Origin: Anomaloglossus baeobatrachus
Taxonomy: Eukaryota > Chordata > Amphibia > Anura > Aromobatidae
Direction of reading: 5' to 3'
Assembly (NCBI RefSeq): GCF_048569485.1
Contig: NW_027445223.1
Location: forward strand, 1 to 64,000
DNA: 64,000 nucleotides
Shown here: positions 60,826 through 64,000 of the stretch, piece after piece
Position numbering within the stretch: the first letter of the stretch is position 1
How the letters are laid out: every line of letters begins with the position of its first letter
Made by a program: the position numbers and the translations under genes
The notes under the pieces: model-generated
What the model saw: the letters and a program-made list of their open reading frames with translations, nothing else
The model's database searches: none
What the model was told of the DNA's origin: nothing

Positions 60826-62216
60826 CTTCTTAACCCAGTTTCCAAAAGCAGAACTCAATTCACCTGATTCATATTAGCCCGATTTAATGAATTGGAAGAA
60901 AGCATACGTCTTCATATGCACCTCAATTTGGCCCATTCACTTTTCACACTTCCTCCTTTTGTTTTTTATCTTTCACACTTTTGACTTTCTTTATTCATCC
61001 AAATAGCAAACTCATCACCACTCAACCTGACCAACTCGGCTATGTCCCGTGCTGCAGTTCTCTGTCTTATCTAGATCATTTGCAATTGAATGGAATAGAT
61101 CCCTTTTGGACAAAGTGGATTCACCTGCTGCTGCAGTGACCACAGGTGTGATAAGATCTAGAATTGGCATCTGGTGCGATCTCTCCGCTTCCACTCCAAA
61201 GAAAGTTACCTGTTTATTCCTATCATGCATTGGTTTTTGGGGTTTTCTTTGAGTAATGATGATCTCTTTAGTAGTCTGTTGGCGCCCTCTCCTGGAGGAA
61301 TAGTTTGCTTGCTCTTGGACATTCTAAAAGAGAGGTCATGATAGACATTGAGCTTCTGAGCTCAATTGGGGACAGTCATGGGTGATGAATGTTTGCAACC
61401 TGCTGCAAAGCCTCATACCGCAATATAAGGAACGTCAAATACTAAGAAAGGGCGGCCTATGAAAGAATTACTACTTTCAATAAGTACACTTAAACGGCTA
61501 ATTGGGAATAGAAAAACTGTAAAAAGCCCTCTGAGAAAGCCCCCCTCTAACCTTTGATAGTAAGCTTTTCTGTAGTCTGCCTGTTGATGTATTTTCCGTT
61601 TGAACTGTGCACAACATGAAGAGACGGAACACTGGCGGCTTGTCACAATGCCCCCGCTGACATCACAATAGCGCTGCTGCCTAGAAAACAAGCTGCGCAG
61701 CAGAAGTTGTTCTTTGGGTGGGAGGGTGGGCTAGTGTAAGGAGGGGGCAAGCTCTTTTTTTCCCGGGTGGTAGGGGGATGACAGGAGAAGGGATGCGGGT
61801 GGTGAGAAGGGTACAGAGGGCAGGGTTTGGGGGCTGGGAAGGAAAGGGAAAAGATTAGGGTTTGGGGATGATGAAAGGGCTTTCTACGGGTAAGGATGGC
61901 AAAGGGTGGCAGTGACGGAAAGTCAGGCAACCTGTCCTGTCCGTCTTTTTGTATCGTGAATTGGAAAGACTGCAAGGGGGAGGGGAGTTGCTTGCGCCCT
62001 AAAGGAGGAGTTATTCAGATTCATTGCAGTGGGGGGCGGCGGCTGCAAAACGCACCATTCTTCTTGTTTTTGCTCTGCAAAGCAGCCTTTTCAAGGGTTG
62101 GCTTGGGTGACAAAATGTCTTCTGTAGGCGTGGGTTTGTCTCCCTCTCGCTCTCTCTCCCTAAGATGTGTCCGGCATAGGCCAGGGTGCCACTCGAGGCC
62201 CAAACCAATTCTGGTT

Positions 62217-62404
62217 ATCGCTTCTCGGCCTTTTGGCTAAGATCAAGTGTAGTATCTGTTCTTATCAGTTTAATATCTGATACGTCCCCTATCTGGGGAC
62301 CATATATTAAATGGATTTTTAGAACAGGGAGATGGAAAAAGAGCTTGCTCTGTCCACTCCACGCATTGACCTGGTATTGCAGTACCTCCAGGACCGGTGC
62401 ACCC
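62217..62404 (+). ncRNA. U2 snRNA, array B copy
   Basis: Same as B copy 1. The unit after it is 1578 bp because one G is missing in the G run near 63321. Confidence 0.97.
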
Positions 62405-63794
62405 CTTCTTAACCCAGTTTCCAAAAGCAGAACTCAATTCACCTGATTCATATTAGCCCGATTTAATGAATTGGAAGAAAGCATACGTCTTCATATGCAC
62501 CTCAATTTGGCCCATTCACTTTTCACACTTCCTCCTTTTGTTTTTTATCTTTCACACTTTTGACTTTCTTTATTCATCCAAATAGCAAACTCATCACCAC
62601 TCAACCTGACCAACTCGGCTATGTCCCGTGCTGCAGTTCTCTGTCTTATCTAGATCATTTGCAATTGAATGGAATAGATCCCTTTTGGACAAAGTGGATT
62701 CACCTGCTGCTGCAGTGACCACAGGTGTGATAAGATCTAGAATTGGCATCTGGTGCGATCTCTCCGCTTCCACTCCAAAGAAAGTTACCTGTTTATTCCT
62801 ATCATGCATTGGTTTTTGGGGTTTTCTTTGAGTAATGATGATCTCTTTAGTAGTCTGTTGGCGCCCTCTCCTGGAGGAATAGTTTGCTTGCTCTTGGACA
62901 TTCTAAAAGAGAGGTCATGATAGACATTGAGCTTCTGAGCTCAATTGGGGACAGTCATGGGTGATGAATGTTTGCAACCTGCTGCAAAGCCTCATACCGC
63001 AATATAAGGAACGTCAAATACTAAGAAAGGGCGGCCTATGAAAGAATTACTACTTTCAATAAGTACACTTAAACGGCTAATTGGGAATAGAAAAACTGTA
63101 AAAAGCCCTCTGAGAAAGCCCCCCTCTAACCTTTGATAGTAAGCTTTTCTGTAGTCTGCCTGTTGATGTATTTTCCGTTTGAACTGTGCACAACATGAAG
63201 AGACGGAACACTGGCGGCTTGTCACAATGCCCCCGCTGACATCACAATAGCGCTGCTGCCTAGAAAACAAGCTGCGCAGCAGAAGTTGTTCTTTGGGTGG
63301 GAGGGTGGGCTAGTGTAAGGAGGGGCAAGCTCTTTTTTTCCCGGGTGGTAGGGGGATGACAGGAGAAGGGATGCGGGTGGTGAGAAGGGTACAGAGGGCA
63401 GGGTTTGGGGGCTGGGAAGGAAAGGGAAAAGATTAGGGTTTGGGGATGATGAAAGGGCTTTCTACGGGTAAGGATGGCAAAGGGTGGCAGTGACGGAAAG
63501 TCAGGCAACCTGTCCTGTCCGTCTTTTTGTATCGTGAATTGGAAAGACTGCAAGGGGGAGGGGAGTTGCTTGCGCCCTAAAGGAGGAGTTATTCAGATTC
63601 ATTGCAGTGGGGGGCGGCGGCTGCAAAACGCACCATTCTTCTTGTTTTTGCTCTGCAAAGCAGCCTTTTCAAGGGTTGGCTTGGGTGACAAAATGTCTTC
63701 TGTAGGCGTGGGTTTGTCTCCCTCTCGCTCTCTCTCCCTAAGATGTGTCCGGCATAGGCCAGGGTGCCACTCGAGGCCCAAACCAATTCTGGTT

Positions 63795-63982
63795 ATCGCT
63801 TCTCGGCCTTTTGGCTAAGATCAAGTGTAGTATCTGTTCTTATCAGTTTAATATCTGATACGTCCCCTATCTAGGGACCATATATTAAATGGATTTTTAG
63901 AACAGGGAGATGGAAAAAGAGCTTGCTCTGTCCACTCCACGCATTGACCTGGTATTGCAGTACCTCCAGGACCGGTGCACCC
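63795..63982 (+). ncRNA. U2 snRNA, last copy (variant at nt 79)
   Basis: Complete RNA with a private G-to-A change at 63873, U2 nt 79, on the 3' side of stem IIb, where it would replace a G-C pair with A-C near the loop. Its 3' box is cut off by the window end, so the downstream signal cannot be judged. Confidence 0.95.
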
Positions 63983-64000
63983 CTTCTTAACCCAGTTTCC

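Larger units (their letters stand above)
30461..64000 (+). repeat. U2 snRNA tandem array B (1579-bp unit)
   Basis: Second repeat class, period 1579 bp (the last full unit is 1578 because one G is missing near 63321). It is colinear with the A unit but 271 bp longer. Most of the difference is an extra stretch of about 214 bp (31001-31214 in the first unit, replacing about 9 bp in A) and a longer segment just after the U2 3' flank. It has GGGGGGCGG where A has GGGCGG, and TTCTG where A has TTGTG upstream of U2. Within the RNA it differs from A at one base, nt 178. It holds 17 complete U2 genes, three U2 genes split by short elements, and the 3' part of the LINE-split gene. It continues beyond the window. 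Confidence 0.98.

Overview
The window is almost entirely a tandem array of U2 small nuclear RNA genes. Only the region of the array that has been invaded by target-specific retroelements breaks the pattern. There is no operon structure. The U2 genes have the human/Xenopus-type sequence and the Pol II snRNA 3' box. The one large coding element is a Tx1/L1-group LINE whose ORF1 carries three CCHC knuckles. Together these point to a vertebrate nuclear genome, most likely an amphibian (anuran), with a teleost the main alternative. The species cannot be fixed from this sequence.

Layout. (1) Positions 1-25327: array A, a head-to-tail repeat of exactly 1308 bp, all on the + strand, with 19 complete U2 genes (first at 448) and a twentieth cut at 25327. 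(2) Positions 25328-30460: one 5.1-kb LINE with two open ORFs and an A tail, assigned to the U2-specific Keno family. (3) Positions 30461-64000: array B, a related but distinct 1579-bp repeat. It holds 17 complete U2 genes, three U2 genes split by short insertions, and the 3' remainder of the LINE-split gene. The short insertions are two copies of an unrecognised 0.8-kb element (44672-45468 and 50398-51200) and one 192-bp A-tailed insert (47048-47239).

How it works together. Every intact unit carries a U2 gene, a likely snRNA promoter (GC box about 180 bp upstream, a weak PSE candidate near -60, no TATA box) and a perfect 3' box 13 nt after the RNA. The spacer holds no convincing protein gene, but each unit has a very compact G-quadruplex motif. 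All four insertions end at the same phosphodiester, between U2 nt 37 and 38. This cuts the branchpoint-recognition sequence GUAGUA (nt 33-38). All four are in the same orientation as U2, so the U2 promoter is positioned to transcribe them. The simplest reading is that one endonuclease, probably that of the LINE, opens a fixed site that several unrelated RNAs use for target-primed reverse transcription.

The most striking structural fact is that the LINE lies exactly at the switch from repeat type A to type B. Units within each array are nearly identical (only about ten single-base variants each), whereas the two copies of the 0.8-kb element differ by about 1.4% and have different tails, so they look like separate insertions. 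The short open frames that recur in every unit are read as non-coding.
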